Source: Leptospira adleri
GTDB lineage: Bacteria; Spirochaetota; Leptospiria; Leptospirales; Leptospiraceae
DNA: 64,000 nt
Reading direction: 5' to 3'
Assembly (NCBI RefSeq): GCF_002811985.1
Contig: NZ_NPDU01000017.1
Location: 1-64,000 of the forward strand
Each line of letters begins with the position of its first letter. Positions within the stretch are counted from its first letter, which is position 1. The notes beneath the pieces are model-generated. The model did not search any database. It saw only the letters and a list, made by a program, of their open reading frames with translations, and was not told the origin of the DNA. Both the position numbers and the translations under genes were made by a program. Below are positions 50,353-61,002 of the stretch, one piece after another.

Positions 50353-52983
50353 TCAAAAAAAGGAATGTCTTCTTTGAAATCGAAAATAGATAAACATACC
50401 GAACAGGATGCAAAAAATCAGAATCCATTCCCCGGGTTCGGGTACCGTCCCCGGCGCTTCCAATTTGCTTTGGCCAAGAGTGGATGGCTGCGACTTGATT
50501 CCAAAACGATTGTAGTCTTCTTCGCTTTCGAGCACGATCAGAGTGGAAACGGGAGAAACTACCATCGCGTCCTGGGCCAGTTTCACTAGATCCTGATTGT
50601 CCAGATCCCGGTCAAAGAATCGTTTCCCGAGTTGCCGCATTATTTTTCTCTGGATGGCCATTCGTATCAAAAGATCCGCGCCAGGTCGTTTAACGCCCGT
50701 TAGTTTAGATTTCTCGAGAGTGAGCTTCGCATAAGGTAGAGAAAGCGATTCTTCGTTCTGGATCGGTACCGAAATTTTCTGGTTTTTGAGAATGTCGAAA
50801 AGTTCGGCTTCACTTCCCGCGATCGGAAGGATTTGATCCAGATCGAATAGGCTTGCTAAGTATTCTGATTTCCTTCCGTTGACGATCGCGATCTTGGGGA
50901 TTTCACTTCGACGATTGGCGGCACGTTGCATGTTCACGAATCTTTCAGAACCCCGAAGTTCTCCGAACGGAATCGATTGATTCTCTCCGGCGACCACCCA
51001 GAGAAGATTTTCGCCGATATTTCGGTTCGATAGGATTTCGTTTAAGTGCAGTGGAAAAAGATTGAAGGCGGGAATTTCGCATTCTTCCAGATAACGCATC
51101 GCCTTATCGGAATCTTTTGTTTGAAACCATTCGTTCGTAAGAATCGTGATCGGGACTTTGAACTCGTACAAATTCCGAATCAGCGCTTTCCATTCGGAGC
51201 GGGAATAGGCTTTGTTCAGAATGACTACGATTCCCTCCGGTCGGTAAGAACGAGACTCGGTACGTAGCGGGAGCACGTTGTATGACATACCACCGGCGGA
51301 AACGTTTCCTTTCGCCGCGGTTTCCGGAAAGGAAAAGGACCAACTTAAAAAACCGCCGCTGCCCGTCCACTGACGCACCTGAGAATCGGAAACTACCTTT
51401 TCTTTCAGAGAAATCCCGGAAGAATCAAGATCGATCTTCTCCGAAGTAAAAAGATCCACGTTCACTTTTTGATCCGCAAAATCGGAGACCGGGCCTTCGA
51501 TCCGAATTCGTTCGTAGTTCAGTTTACCGTCTTTCGATTCTAAAGGTGATACGATTCCGATTCTTACCATACGATAGTCTTCCGGATTCACCGGGAAAAC
51601 ACGAAGACGAAGTCTGTTCCCGTCCAACCATTCCACGTAAGAAGGATCTCTTCTTTCCCTACCTACGATCGTCTCGTACGCGTTACGCGCCTTTGATTTA
51701 AACGTAAGTTTTGCCGGTCTTTCCTCTCCGTTTATCCAAAGCGAAAGTTTGGTACAGATACTCCCGGGTGGAACCGTGATCGTATAGATCGCTTCTTCCG
51801 GCGTCGCGAACATCGATCCGAAACGAAGAAAGGGCCGATCGGAAGAAGAATTTTCGTTATAGATCGAAATCGTAGTCTCGGTGTAAGAGACTCTGAGCTC
51901 CGGATAAACCTGCACGTGAGAATCCATATCCGTCGTGATCAGGGAATTTCCTCTCCAAAGACGTTCCAGATGTGCGTGCGATCTTCCGAAAAGAAGATGC
52001 AGAATTCTTCCGGAGTCTTCGGGAGTGATTCTGGATCCTTGTCTCGTTTGGAACAAGGAAAGAAAACCTTGCGAAGCGAAATAGGCGAGCGGATCGAACT
52101 GACTCTGCGAAGCAAACAAACCCATCTGAGATCTGCGATCGGGTTGTAAGACCATTTCAGTAACATGGTTGACCCGCAGTCTTCCTGCTTTCTGAATCCA
52201 CTCCGGTAAGTCGGCGTCGATTCGATTGTGTCCCTGCAACGCTTCCGGCTTTGTGAGAATGTCATCCGTGTGATTCCATTGGATAAAATAATAGGAAGAA
52301 TAACCGAGAAGAAGGAAAACGGAAGCCGTTATGAGAACGAGAGAAATTTTCTTTTTGCCGTTTTCCAGTTTGGAATGTATTAGGAAGATTGCATGTAAAA
52401 AGGCGATCATCGAAAATAAAGGACCGTAGGGAAGAAAACCCAAACCGGCCATCCAAACAAGAGCCCAACTAAAGAGCATCAACGGCGCCAAAACTAAAAC
52501 GAACGCCAGCGACATAAAAGCTCCCAATACGAGAATGGGTTGAAAAAAAGGAAGAATCGACTCAGGAACACGATCCATAAAAAGAGAAACGGCTAACAGC
52601 GAAAATGCGATCCACAAAGCCCATACCGTCCTTTCCGTAAAAGGCGTGAACACTTCGTGATTGAGCACGTAGGAATTCACCGCGAAACAAATCGAAGAGA
52701 CGATCAGAGTAAATATAAAAAACTGCTTATAACTCGGAAATATCACGTAAAGGATCGCGGAAAAAATGGAAACAAAGAGAATCGTGATCAACCCGAAAAC
52801 GGGGAAAAAGAAATAGTGGGAGTATTTTTCCGTAAATGTGAATAGAAACTCCAGGATTCCGTAGGAAACGGCGCCTAACGCGATGATCGCTACGAAGAAG
52901 GCCAGAAACCAGAGCCAGGCCGGGCCTTTCCATTTGAAAATTTGAACGTTTCTTTGGAGATATTCTTGGATGAGGGTTTTCAT
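50353..52983 (-). CDS. VIT-domain membrane protein with C-terminal PEP-type sorting signal
   Basis: An 876-residue protein. Seven or so helices occupy about residues 22-245. A VIT domain starts near 385 (SIYNENSSSDRPF ... YTITVPPGSICTKLSLWINGE), and a long region follows that may contain a von Willebrand A-like fold (GIVVILNKAYSRSEWKALI). The C-terminus is a textbook sorting tail: VPEPGEW at about 847-853, a hydrophobic helix, then the basic end FRFQRR. The following gene encodes an exosortase with no gap, so this protein is probably its dedicated substrate. Extracellular or periplasmic release after cleavage is inferred. Role unknown. Confidence 0.85.
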   Translation of the reverse strand: MKTLIQEYLQRNVQIFKWKGPAWLWFLAFFVAIIALGAVSYGILEFLFTFTEKYSHYFFFPVFGLITILFVSIFSAILYVIFPSYKQFFIFTLIVSSICFAVNSYVLNHEVFTPFTERTVWALWIAFSLLAVSLFMDRVPESILPFFQPILVLGAFMSLAFVLVLAPLMLFSWALVWMAGLGFLPYGPLFSMIAFLHAIFLIHSKLENGKKKISLVLITASVFLLLGYSSYYFIQWNHTDDILTKPEALQGHNRIDADLPEWIQKAGRLRVNHVTEMVLQPDRRSQMGLFASQSQFDPLAYFASQGFLSLFQTRQGSRITPEDSGRILHLLFGRSHAHLERLWRGNSLITTDMDSHVQVYPELRVSYTETTISIYNENSSSDRPFLRFGSMFATPEEAIYTITVPPGSICTKLSLWINGEERPAKLTFKSKARNAYETIVGRERRDPSYVEWLDGNRLRLRVFPVNPEDYRMVRIGIVSPLESKDGKLNYERIRIEGPVSDFADQKVNVDLFTSEKIDLDSSGISLKEKVVSDSQVRQWTGSGGFLSWSFSFPETAAKGNVSAGGMSYNVLPLRTESRSYRPEGIVVILNKAYSRSEWKALIRNLYEFKVPITILTNEWFQTKDSDKAMRYLEECEIPAFNLFPLHLNEILSNRNIGENLLWVVAGENQSIPFGELRGSERFVNMQRAANRRSEIPKIAIVNGRKSEYLASLFDLDQILPIAGSEAELFDILKNQKISVPIQNEESLSLPYAKLTLEKSKLTGVKRPGADLLIRMAIQRKIMRQLGKRFFDRDLDNQDLVKLAQDAMVVSPVSTLIVLESEEDYNRFGIKSQPSTLGQSKLEAPGTVPEPGEWILIFCILFGMFIYFRFQRRHSFF

Positions 52984-53240
52984 GGTCTTCGTCGATTCTT
53001 CCTTATTTTATCTTTGTAAGAATATACTAAAAGTTCCGGGCTATGTCCGCTCCTCAGATGTTCGCTGCGGAGCACTCAGGTGCTTGACTAAAAAACGGAT
53101 GGGATCCAAAACGAGATACCCTTATCAACCTCATAGAAAGCGGGAATTTTCATCAATTTTTGATGGGGGATAAAGAAAAAGGAGTTTCCGGGAAATTTGA
53201 AAACGGATCGGAAAAGAATCGAAGAATCGGTAGAGGAAAA

Positions 53241-53579
53241 TCAGAACCGATTCGGTTCAAAAAAAAGTACGGGCCTATGATACGCAACTAGGATCGATTC
53301 GGTTTCTTTTTGTATCTCTTCTTCCAGTTGAGAGATTGATTTCCATTGGTCCGATCCAAGTTCTGCGGAACGAATCGTTTTACACAGATGTTTTCCCTTG
53401 GGTTCGCATTTTTTTTTGTAAAGGACGATAAACGAATTCGTTTTTTGCTCCAGGAAACGGATTTTCTCCTTTTGTTCTGGGGTGGGAATCTGCAATACCT
53501 GAAGATCCAAATCTTTCAAGATCAAATCCGGAAGATCGAGAAGAAAAGGGTATTGTTCTAAGATCGAATCTGAATTCAT
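53241..53579 (-). CDS. Small hypothetical protein
   Basis: A 112-residue acidic/basic mixed protein that I do not recognise. It has no signal peptide or membrane segment. Two cysteines (KKCEPKGKHLC) are 8 residues apart in the middle, and a helical C-terminal part (QLEEEIQKETESILVAY) follows. The ATG at 53579 has only a weak ribosome site. The open frame is uninterrupted and the opposite strand offers no better gene. It lies between the VIT gene and the response regulator gene on the same strand. Confidence 0.5.
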   Translation of the reverse strand: MNSDSILEQYPFLLDLPDLILKDLDLQVLQIPTPEQKEKIRFLEQKTNSFIVLYKKKCEPKGKHLCKTIRSAELGSDQWKSISQLEEEIQKETESILVAYHRPVLFFEPNRF

Positions 53580-53762
53580 TTCCGATAAAATTTTGTCGAA
53601 CTCAAAATTAGGAATCTATTCGTTCGCGGATCGAAACGAAAATGATACCGGAGAATCTTCGAAAGGCTTTCTCGAATTTCATCAATATCGGATGGAGAAA
53701 GATCCGTTTCGATCAAAGTTTTCGCTTAACAATTTCGAATGAAGAATGTCCGTTTCGACGAA

Positions 53763-54427
53763 TTACGACTCGATCAACCCCGCGCGGATCGCGTACATCA
53801 CCAGGTCGGCTACTTTATGAAGATCTAATTTTTTCATGATGTTCGCGCGGTGAACCTTCACGGTCGCAGGAGAAATTCTTAAAATTTTTCCGATCGATTC
53901 GTTGGAGTTTCCTTCCGCGACCAATTTTAGGATTTCTCTTTCCCGATCCGAAAGAACCGAGAACGCTTTCTTCGCGTCTTGATTGTCTTCTCCCGGTTTT
54001 CCCGATCCCACAAAGCCGGAAAGAAAATGAGCGGTAATCCCAGGACTCAAATACGTTTCCCCTTTGTGAACCGCTTCGATCGCTCTCAGAAGATCGTTCC
54101 CCGCGTCGTCCTTCAGAACGTAACCGTTGATTCCGAGTTCGAGTAATTTCTGAACGTATTCCTTATTATCGTGGCGGGAAAGAATGATCGTTCGGATGTT
54201 CGGATAATGTTTTCTTAGATTTTTTACCAAGTCGATTCCGCTTAGACCCGGCATCGAAATATCGGTGATGACAAGATCCGGACTCAGCTTTCCGATTTGA
54301 TCCAGCGCTTTTTCGGCGTCTCCGGATTCTCCGCAAATTTCCAAACCCGGTTGTCCGGAAAGAATCATCTTGAGTCCTTCTCTGAGGATGGCGTGATCGT
54401 CGACTAAGAATATTTTTGTTAGAGGTT

Positions 54428-54431
<4 letters not shown>
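53763..54431 (-). CDS. NarL/LuxR-family response regulator
   Basis: A 222-residue two-component regulator. The receiver domain has DD at 11-12, the phospho-acceptor Asp57 (LVITDISMPG), Ser/Thr in TIILSRH and Lys in YVLKDDAG. The C-terminal LuxR helix-turn-helix is ER-EILKLVAEGNSNESIG followed by ISPATVKVHRANIMKKL. Its start overlaps the stop of the histidine kinase gene by 4 nt. It should bind DNA as a dimer after phosphorylation by that kinase. Target genes cannot be read here; the LruC gene just upstream on the same strand has its own terminator, so it is not in the same transcript. Confidence 0.95.
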
Positions 54432-55486
<1,055 letters not shown>

Positions 55487-55527
55487 ACGAGCTTAGAAGC
55501 ATCTCACGCGATGGAAAGAAAGAAAAG

Positions 55528-55560
55528 AAAAAAAGATGCCCCGGGAAGAAAATCCCGGGG
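55528..55560 (-). terminator. Intrinsic terminator of the LruC lipoprotein gene
   Basis: On the minus strand CCCCGGGA-TTTTCT-TCCCGGGG forms an 8-bp GC-rich stem (55539-55560), followed by CATC and a run of seven T. It lies directly after the lipoprotein stop at 55569. Confidence 0.92.
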
Positions 55561-55568
55561 AAATGAGT

Positions 55569-56855
55569 TCAGTTCGAAGGAGGAAAAACTTCGGACATTA
55601 CCGGTGAAAGATACCAGTCCGCATTCAGATTTCCCATCGATTCATACCAGGGTTTGAAAGAAGGATACGATTTACGAACGTCCGTACTTTCATAAGGCCA
55701 GAGAAAATTTCCTGGAACCAAAAGCGCCCAAGGAAATCCGGTGGAATCCAAATAAAGATCCTTTCCGTTGGAATCGAAATGTCTTCTCGGAAAGTGAATC
55801 TCTTGATTCGTATTGATGACTTTCAAGAACGTATCATACGGCGCCGCTCCTAAACTCACACGATTGATCGCACTTTGTAAGATGATTTCCAAATTCGCCG
55901 ACTTCCCGATTTTAAAAACGGTGTTGGACCGAGACGTGTTCGAGGAGGGAATCGTAGTGTTCGATTTCGGAAGAATCTCGAGAGCCTGAATATTGGTATC
56001 GTTTCCTGAAAAAGTATTTTCTACGGTAGTTCCGTCGTAAGCGTAACGAGTTAAGGAATACGAAGCTGCGGTAACTCCGGGAATCGTAAGGTTGAGAGTA
56101 TGATTGTATCCCGCGCCCTTCGCAACGTGAGTGTATTTGGCGCGAATTCTCGCAACTTCTCCTTTTGCGTTCCAGTCCTCTTCGAAGACCACTCTCGCGT
56201 TGTAGTCGTTGAAGTCCGCGTCCCCCTGATTCGGGAACAAGTCTTCGTAGGAGATCGTATAATAGCCATTAGCCGGATAACGGAACGTACTCGCGCGGGT
56301 AGGATCGTTCGGATATGTGTCGTCGCGGTCGACGATTCCGTCTCCGTCGGTATCGGGAAGAAGAACGTTGTTCCCCTTGATGATCACCGTGATTTTACGC
56401 GAAATGCTAAACGAATTGATGATCTCGATCTCCGCTTCGTAGAGTTGACCGAAAGCCTCCACCTTGAGGGTGACTTTTCGAGTCGCTTCGTCGATCGTAA
56501 AACTTCCTTTGACTTCTCCGTTTTCGGATGTAACGGCTCTAAAGATTGATTTCTGAGCGGTATTATCTATATTAAAGATTTGTACTAGACTTCCGGAGAT
56601 GGGAGAATCCGGACTTAACACCTGAATGTTTACGTTTACCGTCTTTGTGGTATCGAAAACAAAATCCACCGGAGCGGTCTCGTCGTTGATGACGATGCTG
56701 AACGGCTGCTCTCCGTCCGGAGCGGGAGAAGGCGTGGGTTGCGTCGCGCTCAACAACCAAAGCAGATTGGGATCCTGAGAGTTCGTGCACGCGTTGAAAC
56801 TCAAAAGGAGAATCCCCGAAAGAATCAAACCCGTCATTTTTGGAAAACCTCTCAT
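55569..56855 (-). CDS. LruC-domain lipoprotein
   Basis: A 428-residue lipoprotein. The signal peptide ends LLSFNAC (Cys23), and GGAGGG lies before the ATG. After a proline-rich linker and an Ig-like region (about 45-165), a calcium-type motif PDTDGDGIVDRDDTYPND occurs near residues 167-184. The LruC domain begins at FRYPANGYYTISYEDLFP and contains GDADFNDYNARVVFEE. The name comes from LruC, a leptospiral lipoprotein recognised in uveitis; this gene may be lruC itself, but I cannot tell it from paralogues. It is probably at the cell surface or the inner face of the outer membrane. Single-gene unit with a strong terminator. Confidence 0.87.
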   Translation of the reverse strand: MRGFPKMTGLILSGILLLSFNACTNSQDPNLLWLLSATQPTPSPAPDGEQPFSIVINDETAPVDFVFDTTKTVNVNIQVLSPDSPISGSLVQIFNIDNTAQKSIFRAVTSENGEVKGSFTIDEATRKVTLKVEAFGQLYEAEIEIINSFSISRKITVIIKGNNVLLPDTDGDGIVDRDDTYPNDPTRASTFRYPANGYYTISYEDLFPNQGDADFNDYNARVVFEEDWNAKGEVARIRAKYTHVAKGAGYNHTLNLTIPGVTAASYSLTRYAYDGTTVENTFSGNDTNIQALEILPKSNTTIPSSNTSRSNTVFKIGKSANLEIILQSAINRVSLGAAPYDTFLKVINTNQEIHFPRRHFDSNGKDLYLDSTGFPWALLVPGNFLWPYESTDVRKSYPSFKPWYESMGNLNADWYLSPVMSEVFPPSN

Positions 56856-57076
56856 AAAACCCTCCGGCCTAGGCCACGACGAGTTTTATTCTCGCATAGG
56901 CGAGACGGAACAACAATAGACCGAAATGTATATTTTGTTAAGCGAACAGGTATAAAACGACATTGAAAAAACGAAACGTTAAATGACCAAACTCGGACTC
57001 TTATTCAATAAAAGAATGAACCGAAATCGTATACAAAATCGGTTTTCATTCGTCGCGGTTTCTCGGCAGAAAATTC

Positions 57077-58603
57077 TTATCGGGTGCTTGCTAAGAAACT
57101 TTCGAGAGATTTGGTCCGGAAAGAATGAAAATCTCCCGAAGTGTTGAATTTGCAATACTGAAGAATTTTCTCCGGTATCTCGCTGTATTTCGCTTCTTCG
57201 TTGTTGATCTTGATCATCATATCGGCCAAGTAGATCGGAAATACGTAAGGTTGGAATTCTTCGTCGACGAGTAAGGCTCTGTGATGATATTCCATAGCCT
57301 TTGCGTAAACTTCCGGGAAGTTCCATTTTTCCGCGATGAGAGCGCCGACTTTCGTATGAGTGATTCCTAATGCGGCTTCTTCCATGGAAACCGCGGACGC
57401 AATTTCTTTGGAAGCCGATATCTTTCCGATGCTCTTCATCGTTCTTTCTTCCAGTGAAAGAAGGATGATCTCGCCGATGTCGTGTAACAACGCGGCGGAC
57501 ATAAGATTACTGATCGTGTCCTTCGGAAGAGCCATACGGTTCGCGATGAGTTTGCAGTAGAACGCGCACTGATTCGATTTATCCCAGATCGTAAGAAACG
57601 CCGGAAACTTATCTTCCAGGATCTGTTTTGTTCCGAGCGAATATAGAAGTTGATTGAGTTCTTTTAAACCGATGAGCTGAATCGCTCTGTCCAGAGATTC
57701 CACCTTGTTCGCGCGGATAAACGCGGCCGAGTTTGCGAGTTTTAGAATATTCGCGGAAAGAGCCACGTCCTTTTTGATGACTTCGGCGATTTGACTGATC
57801 GAAGAATTCGGCCTTTCGATCATCGCTTGTATATCTTGGATCGATTTCGGAAACGTAGGAAGGCCGTCGATATTCTTTAGGATATCCTCCGTTTTTTGGA
57901 GCTGAAGATTCTCTTTGCTGATATTAAGAGGGATGTCGATGATCACACTCGTGTTGTTTCCCTGACTTTCGATCTTATAAGAGGAAGCGGCGAGTCCGTC
58001 GTTTTTGAGCATCATCAAGGACATGATCAGGCCGAGTCCGGCTCCTTCGGTTTCGTCTCCCGCTTCCAAAAACGCTTCCGCGAGATCGTTGTATTGTTTC
58101 GCCTTTTCGATTCTGTGATTGATTCGCTCCACTTCCGTAGGACTGAGTTTGACGTTATTCATCACTCGGATACGAATCATATCCTTGTTGTGAATAAAGG
58201 AAACGAGCACGACGAAGTTGTTGCGAAGAAGCATCTCTTCGTATTTTTCCTTGTTGTCCAAATACTTTTTCTTAAAACCGAGAATTTTCTGTTTATAGAT
58301 TTCCGGATTTTGTATGTCGGCTTCGAGTTCTCGGAAATAAATTCTTTTTATGTTCGCTTTGACTGAATTTGCGATCGTTTCTCTCAAAGCGGAGAAAACC
58401 GAATCCCTGATATATATAATATCGAGTTGAAGCAGATAACGATCCAAAGTTCTGCTGATGATCGTATCCACGTTTTCCGTAAGATTGTGAAATTTATAAT
58501 GAATCGGAGCGTTCTCTTGTACCGGGTGATTGAGATCCTTGAGATTGCTGTAAAAGCCGAGATCTTGGTGGTGATGTAATTCTAATGCTTTAGTCTGGCT
58601 CAT
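57077..58603 (-). CDS. Fusion of histidine-kinase-like ATPase and HDOD domain
   Basis: A 508-residue soluble protein. The N-terminal about 235 residues form a GHKL-type ATPase, with an N box ([13 protein letters not shown]) and G box ([14 protein letters not shown]), but without the histidine-bearing dimerisation helix of a kinase. The C-terminal about 260 residues are an HDOD domain ([60 protein letters not shown]). HD residues are partly kept, so hydrolysis is possible though HDOD domains usually act as regulators. The pairing suggests nucleotide-controlled signalling, perhaps with chemotaxis or c-di-GMP proteins. It has no operon partner; 221 nt separate it from the LruC gene. Confidence 0.87.
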   Translation of the reverse strand: MSQTKALELHHHQDLGFYSNLKDLNHPVQENAPIHYKFHNLTENVDTIISRTLDRYLLQLDIIYIRDSVFSALRETIANSVKANIKRIYFRELEADIQNPEIYKQKILGFKKKYLDNKEKYEEMLLRNNFVVLVSFIHNKDMIRIRVMNNVKLSPTEVERINHRIEKAKQYNDLAEAFLEAGDETEGAGLGLIMSLMMLKNDGLAASSYKIESQGNNTSVIIDIPLNISKENLQLQKTEDILKNIDGLPTFPKSIQDIQAMIERPNSSISQIAEVIKKDVALSANILKLANSAAFIRANKVESLDRAIQLIGLKELNQLLYSLGTKQILEDKFPAFLTIWDKSNQCAFYCKLIANRMALPKDTISNLMSAALLHDIGEIILLSLEERTMKSIGKISASKEIASAVSMEEAALGITHTKVGALIAEKWNFPEVYAKAMEYHHRALLVDEEFQPYVFPIYLADMMIKINNEEAKYSEIPEKILQYCKFNTSGDFHSFRTKSLESFLASTR

Positions 58604-59214
58604 ATCTTTAATTCTTCCGGACGCGTTCTTTTCTTGTCAAGTCATCGAGAATTCTTCGATCGAATTCTTGGAAAAATATTTCCTAAATTTATTTCGCTTT
58701 TTTTTCAATTATAAGTCCGCATGGTTTTGCTCTTTCGGATTATTACGTCGTATTCTGAATTCCGAAAAAAGCGGATTCTTATAATTCAACCTTTAGTCTT
58801 AGGTTGAATTTGACGCGGGGAAATTCCCTTTGACTACAGACTTTTCCCCGATTCCTGCAACTCCGCAGGCCGTGAATGAACGACTAACGCAAGGGAAGAA
58901 AGTTGTTTCGAACGGACCCGTTCTTTCTCCGGTTTTTCCGAAATCGCGACTTCGCATTAATGGGAACCCAATTCTTTTGTTTTCGTTTTCTTTTCCCTCA
59001 AACGAGTGGTTTTATAAAAAAGGATCTTCGGATTACCTGCTTCAATGGATGGAACGATTCCGCGATTGCAAACGGTCTATTGTTCGAACGAGGCAAAAAA
59101 CGGGCGATAAAAAGAATTGCTTTCCGTTTCCCCGATGATAGAATGAGGCCGCCCAGGTCGGGCTTATTCCCTAAAGAATACTTTTGTAACTAGAAGATTA
59201 AGGAGCTACTTCCG
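58604..59214. other. Divergent intergenic region with a 10-bp hairpin
   Basis: About 610 nt between the HDOD gene (minus) and the aldehyde dehydrogenase gene (plus). AATTCAACCT (58783-58792) and AGGTTGAATT (58801-58810) form a perfect 10-bp inverted repeat around 8 nt, possibly an operator. An open frame at 58830-59138 would need a TTG start and shows no family resemblance. No other feature is seen. Confidence 0.45.
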
Positions 59215-60696
59215 ATGCCAACTTTACAGGAATCTCCGGTAAAAAAACCGAATTCTAACCCGAATCCATCCCTTCCCACAGTGGATAAGGCCGAAATTGA
59301 ACGTGTGTTTAAACTTCAGAAACAGCACTTTCACAAAGTCATGAAATTGACCAACGCGAACGAGAGAATTCAGCGTTTGAAAAAACTCAAAGCCGCGATT
59401 ATCAAATATACTCCGGAAATCGAAAAGGCGGTGAACGCCGATTTTCAAAAGAGCGAAAGAGAAGTCGATATCACCGAAATTATGCCCACGATTTCCGAGA
59501 TCAACGACGCGATTCATCACGTTCGAAGATGGATGAAGCCGGTGAGCGTAAAAACTCCGATGACGCTTTTCGGAGCGAAGAGTCAGATTCTTTACGAACC
59601 TCGAGGCGTGGTTTTGATCATCGGACCTTGGAATTATCCGTTCTATCTTACCTTTGCTCCTCTTGCCGCAGCGATCGCCGCGGGGAATACGGTTCTCATC
59701 AAACCTTCCGAATTTACTCCGGTGACTTCGAATCTGGTTCAGAAGATCGTTTCAGAAGTATTTCCGAAAGAAGAAGTGGCCGTGTTCGAAGGCGATTATC
59801 AGGTTTCAGGCGCACTTATGGAGCTTCCTCTGGATCATATCTTTTTTACGGGAAGCACTCATGTAGGCAAGATCGTGATGACCGCGGCTGCGAAACATCT
59901 GACTTCCGTAACTCTCGAGTTAGGCGGAAAATCTCCGGCGATCATCGATAGAAGTGCGGATATCAAAAAGGCCGCTAAAAAGCTAGTCTGGGGAAAGGTG
60001 TTGAACGCCGGTCAAACCTGCGTGGCTCCGGATTATCTTCTGATTCCGAACGATCTCGTAAAACCGTTTGTGGACGAAGCAAAGGCCGTCGTAAAAGAGT
60101 TTTATACGAAAGACGGAAAGGCTCTCAAGGACAATCGCGATTTTTGCAGAATCGTAAACGATCGAAACTTCAACAGAGTTTCCGGTTATATCCACGAGGC
60201 TGTGGAAAAAGGAGCTAAGATAGAAATGGGGGGCGACACGGACGCGTCTCAGAATTATATCGAACCTACGATCCTCAGCAACGTACCAGAAAACTCTAAT
60301 ATTATGGAAGATGAAATCTTCGGACCCGTTCTTCCCCTGATTCCTTATACGAATCTGGACGAAGCGATCGAAAAGATCAATTCCAAACCGAAACCTCTCG
60401 CGCTCTATATCTTCGGAAAGAAGGGACGTTCGATCAAAAAAATTCTGAAAGAAACTTCCTCCGGAGGAGTTGCGGTGAACGACGTGATTCTTCATCTTGT
60501 GAATCCGAATCTTCCTTTCGGAGGGGTGAATCATTCGGGTCACGGAAGTTATCACGGATTTTTCGGATTCAAGGCCTTCTCGCACGAGCGTTCCGTTCTT
60601 CATCAATCGCCGCTCAGTTCGATCGAGTTGATGTACCCGCCTTACACCAATTTTGTGAAACGACTCGTCGCTTTTACGAAGAGCTTTTTGATCTAA
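59215..60696 (+). CDS. Aldehyde dehydrogenase (class 3-like)
   Basis: A 493-residue NAD(P)-dependent enzyme that oxidises aldehydes to acids. [39 protein letters not shown], the general base Glu235 in TLELGGKSP and the nucleophile Cys269 in NAGQTCVAP are all in place. The C-terminal [15 protein letters not shown] and a hydrophobic tail ([14 protein letters not shown]) resemble fatty-aldehyde dehydrogenases that associate with membrane. AGGAG lies before the ATG, and a terminator follows at 60731. Long-chain fatty aldehydes are a plausible substrate, inferred from the tail. Confidence 0.93.
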   Translation: MPTLQESPVKKPNSNPNPSLPTVDKAEIERVFKLQKQHFHKVMKLTNANERIQRLKKLKAAIIKYTPEIEKAVNADFQKSEREVDITEIMPTISEINDAIHHVRRWMKPVSVKTPMTLFGAKSQILYEPRGVVLIIGPWNYPFYLTFAPLAAAIAAGNTVLIKPSEFTPVTSNLVQKIVSEVFPKEEVAVFEGDYQVSGALMELPLDHIFFTGSTHVGKIVMTAAAKHLTSVTLELGGKSPAIIDRSADIKKAAKKLVWGKVLNAGQTCVAPDYLLIPNDLVKPFVDEAKAVVKEFYTKDGKALKDNRDFCRIVNDRNFNRVSGYIHEAVEKGAKIEMGGDTDASQNYIEPTILSNVPENSNIMEDEIFGPVLPLIPYTNLDEAIEKINSKPKPLALYIFGKKGRSIKKILKETSSGGVAVNDVILHLVNPNLPFGGVNHSGHGSYHGFFGFKAFSHERSVLHQSPLSSIELMYPPYTNFVKRLVAFTKSFLI

Positions 60697-60730
60697 GAAT
60701 TTTAGAATCAGATTTCTTCGGTTAAAATAA

Positions 60731-60774
60731 ATCCTCCGGAATCGGGCTTTCAGTCTGACCTCCGGGGGATTTTT
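60731..60774 (+). terminator. Intrinsic terminator of the aldehyde dehydrogenase gene
   Basis: ATCCTCCGG (60731-60739) pairs with CCGGGGGAT (60762-60770) with one T-G pair, and a run of T follows. It lies 34 nt after the stop codon. Confidence 0.85.
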
Positions 60775-60943
60775 AATTTGTGGCCGCCGCTCGCTATCGG
60801 TAGAATTGGAATCCGACAAAAACTTTTTTAGTACCGGTCCTGCGTTTAAAAATACCGGTTTGGTCGCAGGGATTGAATGTGTCGAACGCGGTTTAAAACT
60901 CGATTTTCAAAGGTTCGAGGCGACTTTTATAAAAATAAAGTAG

Positions 60944-60991
60944 ACAGACTAGTCTGTTTGTATATTTATTATAAATAGACTATGTGGTCTA
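60944..60991 (+). promoter_or_regulatory. Paired palindromic operators before the alcohol dehydrogenase gene
   Basis: ACAGACTAGTCTGT (60944-60957) is a perfect 14-bp palindrome. A second AGAC/GTCT dyad, TAGAC-N6-GTCTA (60976-60991), lies 18 nt further on, with an AT-rich promoter-like stretch between them. The layout suits a TetR-type repressor. No such regulator gene is next to it. Confidence 0.65.
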
Positions 60992-61002
60992 CGGAGAATT
61001 TT

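Noticed and set aside
58830..59138. Plus-strand open frame before the aldehyde dehydrogenase gene
   Set aside because: TTG start, unrelated-looking sequence and many frame-shadow residues. It cannot be excluded but is not supported.
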